Shown here: piece by piece, positions 15,309 through 22,494 of the stretch | Layout: every line of letters begins with the position of its first letter | Position numbering within the stretch: the first letter of the stretch is position 1 | Source: an uncultured Oscillospiraceae bacterium | Lineage (GTDB): Bacteria; Bacillota; Clostridia; Oscillospirales; Oscillospiraceae | Length of the DNA stretch: 54,757 bases | Assembly (NCBI GenBank): GCA_947630375.1 | Contig: CANRHH010000015.1 | Location: forward strand, 1 to 54,757 | Reading direction: 5' to 3' | The notes under the pieces: generated by a model | What the model was told of the DNA's origin: nothing | What the model saw: only the letters and a program-made list of their open reading frames with translations | Databases searched by the model: none | Program-made: the position numbers and the translations under genes

Positions 15309-15623
15309 TCAGCCGTTGATGGTCTCGATCTGGACCTTGGTATAAGGCTGCCGGTGACCCTGGGTCCGGCGATAGCCCTTTTTGGGCTTCATCTTGTAGA
15401 CCCGGATCTTGGCGCTCTTGCCGTTTTTCACCACGTTGGCGGTGACGGAAGCACCTTCCACCACGGGCTTGCCCACGTTGACAGAGTCCCCGTCGATGAC
15501 GGCCAGGACCTGGTCAAACTTGACGGACTCGCCGGCGGCCACATCCAGCTTCTCGACGAAGATCACGTCTCCCTCGGCGACGCGGTACTGCTTGCCGCCG
15601 GTCACGATGATCGCATGCTTCAT
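15309..15623 (-). CDS. rplU: 50S ribosomal protein L21
   Basis: 104 residues, full family length: [20 protein letters not shown] at the start and the conserved C-terminal [20 protein letters not shown]. Binds 23S rRNA domain assembly sites next to L20. First gene of the rplU-rpmA-obgE transcript. AGGGAGGAACGAGC precedes the ATG. Its leader may carry an L21-type autoregulatory structure. Confidence 0.97.
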   Translation of the reverse strand: MKHAIIVTGGKQYRVAEGDVIFVEKLDVAAGESVKFDQVLAVIDGDSVNVGKPVVEGASVTANVVKNGKSAKIRVYKMKPKKGYRRTQGHRQPYTKVQIETING

Positions 15624-15732
15624 GCTCGTTCCTCCCTCTTTACAGGACTCGCTCTTGGGGCGGAGGCATGCCTCACTTAAGGCCCCTTCAATGCGGCTTT
15701 AGTAGAATACCACTTTTACAGTCCCCTGTCAA
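15624..15732 (-). promoter_or_regulatory. rplU promoter and candidate L21 leader
   Basis: Minus strand: TTGACA at 15732-15727, 17-nt spacer, TATTCT at 15709-15704. The start would be near 15697, leaving a leader of about 74 nt. The leader can fold with GGGGC...GCCCC enclosing GAGGCATGCCTC. L21 leaders are known upstream of rplU in Firmicutes; identity of this one with that family is not established. Confidence 0.72.
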
Positions 15733-15770
15733 GCCTTTTTCCGGCTTTTTTCAGGAAAAACATGGGAAAA

Positions 15771-17138
15771 TCAGCCCACGGCCTCGATGCTGTCATCCAC
15801 TAAAGCGGCGCTGCCCGTCTCGTCCTGGGACAGGAGCACGCTGTGCCGCTCGCCGCCGGCGGTGTAGCTGATCATCAGCTCCGGCATCCCCTCGGGCAGA
15901 GCGGCCTGGAGCTGCAAAGCGCAGCCGCTCATATGGCTGGCGGACCAGAGCTGGGCGGTGCCGTAGAAGCCGGTGGCGTACTGGACCCGGGAGATCCGCA
16001 CATCGTACACCGCGCCCTCCGCCAGCAGGCAGTAGCTCTCCCCGTCCTCATCGGCGGTGAGCAGGTCGATGATCTCCACCGAGCCGTCCTCCACCTGGTC
16101 CATAGGCGTCAGCACGAAGTGCCCCGGGGCGCTCCGGTCCCCGGGCAGCCAGCGGCTGTCCACATGGTCCCGCAGCTGCTCATAGGGGATGTGGAACTCC
16201 ACGTCCCCGTCCACGCCGGTCCCGATCTCGTTCTGGCCGGAGAACAGCACCAGGCCGTCCATATCCAGGTACCAGGAGTCCTCTCTCTGCAGAGCCCGGC
16301 AGACGCCCTCCAGGTCCTCTGCCCCCAGCGTGGTCTTGGCGGTCTCCAGTTCGATACGGCCGTAATAGTCGGGGTCCGCGTCGATAAGGCCCAGCATGGT
16401 CTCTGTCAGCCAGGCGGAGAAGGCCTCCCCCTCGCCGCTCAGATCCTCCAGCTGCAGCTTTTCGCCGGTCTGGGCGTCAAAGACAAAGCCTTTGTCCTCC
16501 TGGCTGCCGCGGGTCCCGCCGGTGTAATAATAGTCGTCGTACCACAGGCTGAGCACCTGTTCGTCCGCCCGGGCAACGGAGACGGTCCGGGTGGCAGAGA
16601 AGCAGTACTGCTCTTCGTACTCCTCCCCCTGGCTGACGATATAGCCGTACTGGTCCTGGGCAAACTCCAGCATGGCGTTGAAGCCGGTGGCCGCGCCCGC
16701 GCCGTAGTCGTTGCCGGTGTAAAAGGTCTCGTCCAGCATGGCCAGATAGTCGTTGATCCTGCCGGCGGCCTCCTCCCGGCCCTGGATGGACACATGGGGC
16801 GTTTCATAGGAGAAGCGGAGGATCAGCTTTTCCCCGTTTTGAGGGTCCAGCTCCTCATAGGCGGTGCTGCCGACGGTCACAGTCACCCGATTTTCCAGAG
16901 CCAGCGTCTCATAGTCCACCGGCTCCTCCGGGGCCTCGCTCTCCGCGGGCGCCTCCGTCTCCGGGGACGGGCTGGGCTCCTCCGCCTCCGGGGCGGGGCT
17001 CTCGGTGATCTCCGGCAGAGGCGGCAGCTCCACGTTTTCCAGCTTGTCCAGCAGCTCCTGGCTCTCCTGGCAGCCGGCCATCGACAGGGCCAGAGCCAGG
17101 ATCAGCAGCAAAATCAAACTTTTTCTCATCGTTTTCAT
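15771..17138 (-). CDS. RsiV-like lipoprotein (DUF4163/DUF3298)
   Basis: 455-residue lipoprotein. Signal peptide MKTMRKSLILLLILALALSM ends in lipobox SMAGC (Cys 23). A Pro/Glu/Ser-rich linker runs to about residue 75. Next comes a DUF4163-type domain (LILRFSYETPHVSIQGREEAAGRIN, with SATRTVSVARADEQVLSLWY) and a DUF3298-type domain (DDYYYTGGTRGSQEDKGFVFD, later VLFSGQNEIGTGVDGDVEFHIPY). In Bacillus subtilis this pair of domains forms the extracellular lysozyme-binding part of anti-sigma factor RsiV; here there is no cytoplasmic anti-sigma domain, only a lipid anchor. Starts 4 nt after the CYTH gene, cotranscribed. Confidence 0.8.
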   Translation of the reverse strand: MKTMRKSLILLLILALALSMAGCQESQELLDKLENVELPPLPEITESPAPEAEEPSPSPETEAPAESEAPEEPVDYETLALENRVTVTVGSTAYEELDPQNGEKLILRFSYETPHVSIQGREEAAGRINDYLAMLDETFYTGNDYGAGAATGFNAMLEFAQDQYGYIVSQGEEYEEQYCFSATRTVSVARADEQVLSLWYDDYYYTGGTRGSQEDKGFVFDAQTGEKLQLEDLSGEGEAFSAWLTETMLGLIDADPDYYGRIELETAKTTLGAEDLEGVCRALQREDSWYLDMDGLVLFSGQNEIGTGVDGDVEFHIPYEQLRDHVDSRWLPGDRSAPGHFVLTPMDQVEDGSVEIIDLLTADEDGESYCLLAEGAVYDVRISRVQYATGFYGTAQLWSASHMSGCALQLQAALPEGMPELMISYTAGGERHSVLLSQDETGSAALVDDSIEAVG

Positions 17139-17142
17139 ATAT

Positions 17143-17640
17143 TCAGTCCTCCGGGATGCATTTGGCTAGGGAAGAATTGGTGTAGCGCTTGTCATGGGTC
17201 ACTTCCTTCAGGATCTCGATCTCCGGCGGCAGCTCCACCGGCTGGGTCTCATCGCTCAGCTCGATCTCCATCAGGGCCCGGTCCTGCCAGAAGGGGAACA
17301 GGTCGATCTCAAACAGCTGCCCCCGGTAATCCAGGCACCAGCGCTGCTTCTCCAGGGTCCGCCGCTCCGGGTCCGCCCGGCGCAGCAGCCGCTCATACTC
17401 CTCCCGGCTGATCTCGTTCTCGATCTCCAGACGGCGCAGATCGTTGACGCGGGTCTTCACCGTGTGGGTATAGACGCACACGCCCCCGCTCTCCCGCTTC
17501 CGGACCCGCTCTGTGACCCCCGGGGCGGGCTTTTCCAGATAGGTCTGGGTGATCCGGCTGCCCTGGGCCCGGCGCAGCAGCGCCGCCTCCGGGGCGCGGA
17601 TGAGAAACCTCCGCTCGATCTCAAAATCACCGTTTCGCAT
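17143..17640 (-). CDS. CYTH-domain triphosphate tunnel protein
   Basis: 165 residues. The signature ExExK/R is seen as EIERRFLI near residue 8, followed by alternating charged strands of the triphosphate tunnel (ITQTYLEK, ERVRKRESG, LRRLEIENEIS, LFEIDLFPFW, LMEIELSDE). CYTH proteins of this size hydrolyse inorganic triphosphate or nucleoside triphosphates with a metal; a class IV adenylate cyclase activity is less likely but not excluded. First gene of a two-gene operon with the lipoprotein. AAAGGGGGG precedes ATG 17640. Confidence 0.88.
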   Translation of the reverse strand: MRNGDFEIERRFLIRAPEAALLRRAQGSRITQTYLEKPAPGVTERVRKRESGGVCVYTHTVKTRVNDLRRLEIENEISREEYERLLRRADPERRTLEKQRWCLDYRGQLFEIDLFPFWQDRALMEIELSDETQPVELPPEIEILKEVTHDKRYTNSSLAKCIPED

Positions 17641-17665
17641 AGGCCGCCCCCCTTTCTAATTGTTT

Positions 17666-17694
17666 ATTATACACCCGCCGGACCGGTCAGTCAT
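17666..17694 (-). promoter_or_regulatory. Promoter of the CYTH-lipoprotein operon
   Basis: Minus strand: ATGACT (-35, 4 of 6) at 17694-17689, 17-nt spacer, TATAAT at 17671-17666. Start near 17659, about 20 nt before the ATG. Confidence 0.6.
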
Positions 17695-17742
17695 GGCCTT
17701 TTTGTGAATTAGCGCGCGGATTTTCGGCTCCCATATACGAAA

Positions 17743-17772
17743 CAACACCCCGCGCAGACGCGCGGGGTGTTG
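17743..17772 (-). terminator. nagB terminator
   Basis: A 12-bp perfect stem (CAACACCCCGCG) with a 6-nt loop lies 19 nt after the nagB stop. On the minus strand the stem ends in TTG and is followed by TTTCG, so the U-tract is short. Confidence 0.7.
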
Positions 17773-17791
17773 ATATACTGTTTTCAACAGT

Positions 17792-18535
17792 TTACATAAT
17801 ATTCTCTCTGTATCCGATCCGCTCCGCCAGGTCCCGGGTGAGAAGGACGGTGGCGTCCCGGTGCAGGCGCAGGAAGGTCACCGGCCAGCGAGGCGTCACC
17901 AGATCCTCCAGCAGCAGGCGGCGGGCCGCCTCCTCCTTGCCGGCGCCGCTGATGAGCAGCAGCAGCCGCTCGGCGGCCATGATCTCCCCCATGCCCATGG
18001 TCAGGGCCCGGCGGGGGACCTGGTCCCGGTTTTCAAAGAAGCGGCTGTTGGCCCGGATGGTGCTCTCGTCCAGGGTCTCCACATGGGCCCGGGCGTGGAG
18101 GGTCTCCCCCGGCTCGTTGAAGCCGATGTGCCCGTCGGCCCCCAGGCCCAGGATCTGCACGGCGGTGCTCCCCTGGTCCAGCACGGCGCGAAATTCCGCT
18201 AAGCTCTCCTCCGTCTCCCGGTCCCCCCGGGGGACATAGGTGCTGCGCTTGTCTATATTGATCTGGTCAAAAAACTGCTGGTCCATAAACGTCCGGTAGC
18301 TCTGGGGATGCTCGGGCGCCAGGCCCACATACTCGTCCAGATTCACCGTGCGTGTCCGGGAAAAGTCCAGCCCCTCCTCCCGGCAGCGGCGGATCAGCTC
18401 CCGATAGAGCCCCAGGGGGCTGGAGCCGGTGGCCAGGCCCAGACGGCAGTCCGGCCGGCGGCGCACCGCCTCTTCCACCAGGTCCGCCCCGGCACGGCAC
18501 TGGGCTTCGTAATCTTTCACAACAAGAACCCTCAT
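17792..18535 (-). CDS. nagB: Glucosamine-6-phosphate deaminase
   Basis: 247 residues, converting glucosamine-6-phosphate to fructose-6-phosphate and ammonia in amino-sugar breakdown. Motifs: GLATGSSPLGLYRELI near the phosphate site, VNLDEYVGL with the catalytic Asp, and LGLGADGHIGFNEPG. ATG 18535 is chosen (AGAGGGGGCC upstream); the in-frame extension to 18595 would include the promoter. It stands alone with its own promoter and terminator; no nagA or phosphotransferase gene adjoins it. Confidence 0.95.
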   Translation of the reverse strand: MRVLVVKDYEAQCRAGADLVEEAVRRRPDCRLGLATGSSPLGLYRELIRRCREEGLDFSRTRTVNLDEYVGLAPEHPQSYRTFMDQQFFDQINIDKRSTYVPRGDRETEESLAEFRAVLDQGSTAVQILGLGADGHIGFNEPGETLHARAHVETLDESTIRANSRFFENRDQVPRRALTMGMGEIMAAERLLLLISGAGKEEAARRLLLEDLVTPRWPVTFLRLHRDATVLLTRDLAERIGYRENIM

Positions 18536-18566
18536 CCTCGGGCCCCCTCTCGGTAAGATTACATAG

Positions 18567-18595
18567 AGTATAGACGGACTGGAAAAAACCGTCAA
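18567..18595 (-). promoter_or_regulatory. nagB promoter
   Basis: Minus strand: TTGACG at 18595-18590, 17-nt spacer, TATACT at 18572-18567. Leader about 25 nt. No cre or NagR-like palindrome is obvious. Confidence 0.8.
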
Positions 18596-18643
18596 GAAAG
18601 AGCCTTGCGAAATATAGGATTATTTGCCGCGGCTTGAAAAATT

Positions 18644-19993
18644 CTATGTAAAAAACCGCCGCCGGACGGCCTGGGACACGGTGCCGGACAAAAGCAGCAG
18701 GGCCGCTAAGTTGGGCAGCGCCATCAGGACGTTCACCGTGTCCGCCGCGGCCCAGACGGCGGCGGTGGACAGGACGCTCCCTATTGGGATGCAGGCCAGG
18801 TACAGCCCCCGGTAGAGGGCGGCCCCGGCGCTCCCCAGCAGGTACTCCGCCGAGCGCAGGCCGTAGACCGCGCTGCCGATCACCGTGGAAAAGCTGAAGA
18901 GCCCCACGCACAGGGCCAGCAGCACCGGCGCGGCCCGGCCCCCAAAGACCGTGGCCAGGGCCGCCCCCAGCAGCTCCGGGCCGGGGACGCTCCCCCAGGC
19001 GACGGGCACCCCGCTGCACAAAATGGCCAGGGCCGTGGCGCTGCAGAGGACCACCGTGTCCGCGAAGACCTCAAAGATGCCCCAGAGCGCGTGCTCCGCC
19101 GGGTCCCCGGCCTGGGCGGCGGCGTGGGCGATGGCAGCGGAGCCCAGCCCCGCCTCGTTGGAGAAGGCCCCCCGGCGGAAGCCCCAGTGGACCGTCTCCT
19201 TCAAAGCCAGGCCCCCGGCGGCCCCGAAGGCGGCCCGGGGCCGGAACGCGCCGGCAAAAACCTGCCCCAACACCGCCGGCAGGCGGCCGGCGTGGCGGAG
19301 CAGCACCGCCCCCGTCAGGGCCAGGAAGATCAAAGCCATCCAGGGCACCAGCCGTTCCATGGCCCGCCCCACGCCCCGGACGCCGCCCTCCAAAAGCGCG
19401 GCGGCGATCAGGGCTAGAGCCAGGCCCAGGCCCAGACGGAGAAAAAAGCGGCTGTTTCCGTCCAGGGGGAGGAAGCTCTGCACCGCCCCCGTCAGCGCCG
19501 AGACACAGGTGTTGCACTGGGCCAGGTTCCCCATGCCCAGGGAGGAGAGGGCCGCCAGGGCGGCATAGGCCCCGGCGGGCAGGGGACCCAGGGCGGCGCG
19601 GATATAGGTCATGGGCCCGCCCGCTTCCCCGGCGCGCCGGGTCAGCAGGCCCAGGTAGATCTCCGCATATTTCACCGCCATCCCCAGCAGGGCCGCCGCC
19701 CAGAGCCAGAACAGGGCCCCCGGCCCGCCCAGGGCCACGGCCTGGGCCGCGCCCACGATGTTGCCGGTGCCGATGGTGGAGGCCAGGGCCGTGCTGGCCG
19801 CCTGAAAGGGCGTGACGCCCTCCTCCGCTCCCGGTCCCGCCGGGGCCTGTCCCACCGTCAGGCGCAGAGACAGGCCGAAGCGGCGCAGCTGAAAGCCCCG
19901 GCAGCGCCAGGTGAGCACCCCGCCGCAGAGCAGCAGCCCCGGCAAAAAGAGCCAGGACCACAGAAAATGATTGACTGTTTCTAAAAAAAGCAT
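18644..19993 (-). CDS. AGCS-family sodium:amino acid (alanine/glycine) symporter
   Basis: 449-residue membrane protein with about eleven helices. Family landmarks: ASTIGTGNIVGAAQAVALGGPGALFW near residues 70-95 (read in two parts: STIGTGNIVGAA and LGGPGALFW), WAAALLGMAVKYAEI, and RRGAFSNEAGLGSAAIAHAA. These match sodium-dependent alanine/glycine symporters. No Shine-Dalgarno sequence precedes ATG 19993, so translation initiation may be weak. A promoter on the minus strand is possible: TTAACA (20048-20043), 16 nt, TAAAGT (20026-20021). Substrate is inferred from family only. Confidence 0.9.
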   Translation of the reverse strand: MLFLETVNHFLWSWLFLPGLLLCGGVLTWRCRGFQLRRFGLSLRLTVGQAPAGPGAEEGVTPFQAASTALASTIGTGNIVGAAQAVALGGPGALFWLWAAALLGMAVKYAEIYLGLLTRRAGEAGGPMTYIRAALGPLPAGAYAALAALSSLGMGNLAQCNTCVSALTGAVQSFLPLDGNSRFFLRLGLGLALALIAAALLEGGVRGVGRAMERLVPWMALIFLALTGAVLLRHAGRLPAVLGQVFAGAFRPRAAFGAAGGLALKETVHWGFRRGAFSNEAGLGSAAIAHAAAQAGDPAEHALWGIFEVFADTVVLCSATALAILCSGVPVAWGSVPGPELLGAALATVFGGRAAPVLLALCVGLFSFSTVIGSAVYGLRSAEYLLGSAGAALYRGLYLACIPIGSVLSTAAVWAAADTVNVLMALPNLAALLLLSGTVSQAVRRRFFT

Positions 19994-20020
19994 AAAGAAA
20001 ACTTAAGATTTGAAAAAAAG

Positions 20021-20052
20021 ACTTTATTTTGTAAAAAAATTATGTTAACATA
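20021..20052. promoter_or_regulatory. Divergent control region with 12-bp palindrome
   Basis: The AT-rich gap between the symporter and the DUF1002 gene holds the perfect palindrome TATGTTAACATA at 20041-20052, overlapping a candidate leftward -35 (TTAACA). The rightward gene has a leader of about 90 nt with no feature I recognise. Palindrome as operator is a guess. Confidence 0.35.
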
Positions 20053-20145
20053 GCAGAGAGTTTTCCGGACGACCGGGCGCTCTCAGTATATGGAACCTTT
20101 GGGCGCGGTATGCGTCATAGACAGATAGGAAAGGACGGATGAAAC

Positions 20146-21018
20146 ATGAAAAAATTTTTGTCGGTGCTGCTGGTCTTCCTGATGGTGGCCTCCATGGGGA
20201 CCGTGGCCTATGCCGAAAATCAGAGCCGGGCGGTCATCGGCGCGAACCTGGACGAGGCCCAGGTCGCCTCGGTGTACAATATGTTCGGCGTGAAGAGAGG
20301 CAGCGTTATCGAGCTGCCCATCACCAACCAGGAGGAGCGGCAGGCGCTGGAGGGCTATGTGGACGAGTCCATCATCGGCACCCGGTCCATCTCCTGCGTG
20401 TATGTGGAGCTGACCGAAGCGGGCACCGGCATGAACATCACCACCAGCAACATCACCTGGTGCACACCGGATATGTATATGAGCGCCCTGGCCACGGTCG
20501 GCATCACCGATGCGAAGATCGTGGTGGCCGCGCCCTTCGAGGTCAGCGGCACGGCGGCCCTGGCCGGCGTTTACAAAGCCTATGAGGACATGACCGGCCA
20601 GAAGCTGGATGAGCTGGCCAAGGCCGTCAGCACCCAGGAGCTGACCATCACCGCCTCTCTGGCCGACGAGATCGGCAGTATGGACTCCACCGCCATCGTC
20701 AACGACCTGAAGCTCATGCTGTCCGAGACCGTCAAGATGACGGATACCCAGATCCGGGAGCAGATTCTGGAGATCGCCGGGCGCTATGACGTGCAGCTTA
20801 CCGACAAGCAGGTCCAGCAGCTGATCACCCTCTGCCGCTCTCTGGAGGGGCTGGACGCCGAATCCCTCCGGGCCCGGGTGGAGGAGCTCCAGGGGACCAT
20901 GAAGAAGGTCTCCCAGGCCAAGACCCAGGTGGTGGGCTTTGTCCAGCAGGTGAAGAAAGTGGTGGAGTCGGTCAAGAGCTTCTTTGACCGGATCGGCGAC
21001 ATCATCGGCCTCTGGTGA
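20146..21018 (+). CDS. Secreted DUF1002 protein (YpuA-like)
   Basis: 290 residues. A signal peptide (MKKFLSVLLVFLMVASMGTV, cleavage after AYA) is followed by a DUF1002 domain: SRAVIGANLDEAQVASVYNM, the conserved patch TSNITWCTPDMYMSALATVG, and VVAAPFEVSGTAALAGVYKAY. The last ~120 residues are helical and coiled-coil-like (TDKQVQQLITLCRSLEGLD onward). No catalytic residues are known for the family; YpuA of Bacillus subtilis is the named relative and is cell-envelope associated. GGAAAGGACGG lies before the ATG. Monocistronic with a clear terminator. Confidence 0.88.
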   Translation: MKKFLSVLLVFLMVASMGTVAYAENQSRAVIGANLDEAQVASVYNMFGVKRGSVIELPITNQEERQALEGYVDESIIGTRSISCVYVELTEAGTGMNITTSNITWCTPDMYMSALATVGITDAKIVVAAPFEVSGTAALAGVYKAYEDMTGQKLDELAKAVSTQELTITASLADEIGSMDSTAIVNDLKLMLSETVKMTDTQIREQILEIAGRYDVQLTDKQVQQLITLCRSLEGLDAESLRARVEELQGTMKKVSQAKTQVVGFVQQVKKVVESVKSFFDRIGDIIGLW

Positions 21019-21030
21019 TCCCGGGGCAGA

Positions 21031-21067
21031 AAAAAGCCGGCACAGGGAAACCCTGTGCCGGCTTTTT
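21031..21067 (+). terminator. DUF1002 gene terminator
   Basis: A 17-bp perfect stem (AAAAAGCCGGCACAGGG, loop AAA) ends in five Ts on the plus strand; the A-run also gives it a U-tract on the minus strand, so it can act both ways. Confidence 0.9.
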
Positions 21068-21072
21068 GTATG

Positions 21073-21107
21073 CTGACAAGGGCTGGCTCTACGCCGGCCC
21101 TTGTCAG
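21073..21107 (-). terminator. Hairpin directly after the acyltransferase gene
   Basis: A 15-bp stem (CTGACAAGGGC then GGC, one G-U, loop TCTAC) starts one base after the stop codon of the leftward acyltransferase gene. No U-run of its own follows, but the bidirectional DUF1002 terminator stands 5 nt further. Confidence 0.65.
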
Positions 21108-21108
21108 T

Positions 21109-22377
21109 TTATGTCCACTTCCTGCGTGGCTGCATCTTATACAGTTCTTCGGTGGCAAGCCGGGCCTTTGCGACGGGGACCTTCCCCTTGGGGAAGCAAT
21201 AGTACTGAAATTCCCGGTCCCCGATGCAGATCATATCCCCCAGCTCATACCAGTAATAGTCCGCGTAGAGGCTGTAATTGAGCTTGGCCGGCCGTTCAAA
21301 GCGCAGCTTTCCGTCACAGCCTGTCAGGGTAAAGCCGCCCGCGTCATGGACGAGCCGCCCGGAACCCACCCGATAGATGGCCTTGAAATCCGCCATTACG
21401 CAAATCTCTACTTCTGTATCCAGGCGGTAGCGGCCCTCCCGGATCTCCCGGCGGACCTCCTCCCGCTCCCAGGCATACCAGTCCGGGATGTGGGAAAACT
21501 CCGTCTCCCCTTCCAGCGCCCGGAGCCTGCCCAGCAGGTCCATCTCATAGCTCTTGCCGCAGTGCCGGCAGACAAGGCCCGTCCCCTTCCCTTCCATCTC
21601 CCCCTCAGCGCCGCAGGCGGCGCATTTATAGAGGATGCGTTCCAGTCCGTCGGCCCGGAAAGGCTCGTCGATCTCCACGCCCGCCTTCGCCTGCCAGGCG
21701 AAGTTGTCAAAGGAGAACATCTCATCCAGCACCGCGTCCAGCTCCTCCACCGGCTTCTCCCGGACCTCTTCCCTGGTCAGAAGCCCTTTCATCACGGCGC
21801 TGACAGCCACATCCCGCTTTTGCAGGCAGTTGTAGAGAGGGTCCCGGGCGAAAGCGCCCTGGGTCAGGATGCCCACCACCGGCACATCCATCCGCTTGAG
21901 CATCAGGCCCAGGCGCCGGGGCAGCGGCGTCGCCCGTCCGTCAAAACTGTAGCTGGCCTCCGGGTACATCAGCACGCTGGAGCCGGCCTCCCGGAGGGCA
22001 TGGCGCATGTCGGCGAAGAGGGAGGCGTCGGTAACAAACTTGTTCGTGGGGATGCAGCCGATATGCCGCATGAGCCATTCCTTGCCCACAAAGCCGTCCG
22101 AGGTGCAGACGATGCAGAAGGGCTTTGGCCAGAGAAGGCGGGAGGCGATCTCCAGGTCGATAAAGCTGGAGTGGTTCATCAGCACCAGCCAGGGGCCGTC
22201 GCCGACGCGGTCCATCCCCTCCCGGCGAAAGCTGAAATGGGCATTTTTCAGATCCCCCGCCGCCAGCAGGCGGATCAGCGCCCGAAAAGGCAGCGCCGGG
22301 CGCAGGGGACTCTGATGCTCCGGCCTGGGCAGGGCCAGGACCTCCCCATAGGGCAGCTCCCGTGTCTTGATTTTCAT
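21109..22377 (-). CDS. PlsC-type acyltransferase with C-terminal zinc-ribbon domain
   Basis: 422 residues, about twice a typical PlsC. The N-terminal ~220 residues carry the acyltransferase motifs: LMNHSSFID (NHxxxD block, catalytic His-Asp) near residue 68 and VLMYPEASYSFDG (block III, phosphate binding). The next part holds a four-cysteine zinc ribbon, CAACGAEGE with CRHCGKSYE, followed by a ~130-residue C-terminal domain rich in Tyr and Phe. The acyltransferase probably works on lysophospholipid at the membrane face; the extra domains are of unknown role. Own promoter; GAGGTGGATGT precedes ATG 22377. Confidence 0.84.
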   Translation of the reverse strand: MKIKTRELPYGEVLALPRPEHQSPLRPALPFRALIRLLAAGDLKNAHFSFRREGMDRVGDGPWLVLMNHSSFIDLEIASRLLWPKPFCIVCTSDGFVGKEWLMRHIGCIPTNKFVTDASLFADMRHALREAGSSVLMYPEASYSFDGRATPLPRRLGLMLKRMDVPVVGILTQGAFARDPLYNCLQKRDVAVSAVMKGLLTREEVREKPVEELDAVLDEMFSFDNFAWQAKAGVEIDEPFRADGLERILYKCAACGAEGEMEGKGTGLVCRHCGKSYEMDLLGRLRALEGETEFSHIPDWYAWEREEVRREIREGRYRLDTEVEICVMADFKAIYRVGSGRLVHDAGGFTLTGCDGKLRFERPAKLNYSLYADYYWYELGDMICIGDREFQYYCFPKGKVPVAKARLATEELYKMQPRRKWT

Positions 22378-22407
22378 ACATCCACCTCTTTTTCCATCCG
22401 TGTTTTA

Positions 22408-22436
22408 AGTATAGCATCCCGCCCCACCCGACGCAA
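22408..22436 (-). promoter_or_regulatory. Acyltransferase promoter
   Basis: Minus strand: TTGCGT at 22436-22431, 17-nt spacer, TATACT at 22413-22408. The -35 starts one base after the upstream operon's terminator U-tract. Confidence 0.78.
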
Positions 22437-22470
22437 CAAAAAAAGCCTGTCTTCGTCAGAAAACAGGCTT
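22437..22470 (-). terminator. Terminator of the regulator-kinase-HtrA operon
   Basis: Minus strand: AAGCCTGT, 12-nt loop, ACAGGCTT, then a run of seven Ts in all (22444-22438). It is 25 nt after the HtrA stop. Confidence 0.85.
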
Positions 22471-22494
22471 CTCTGTGCCGGCTTTTTTGAACTT

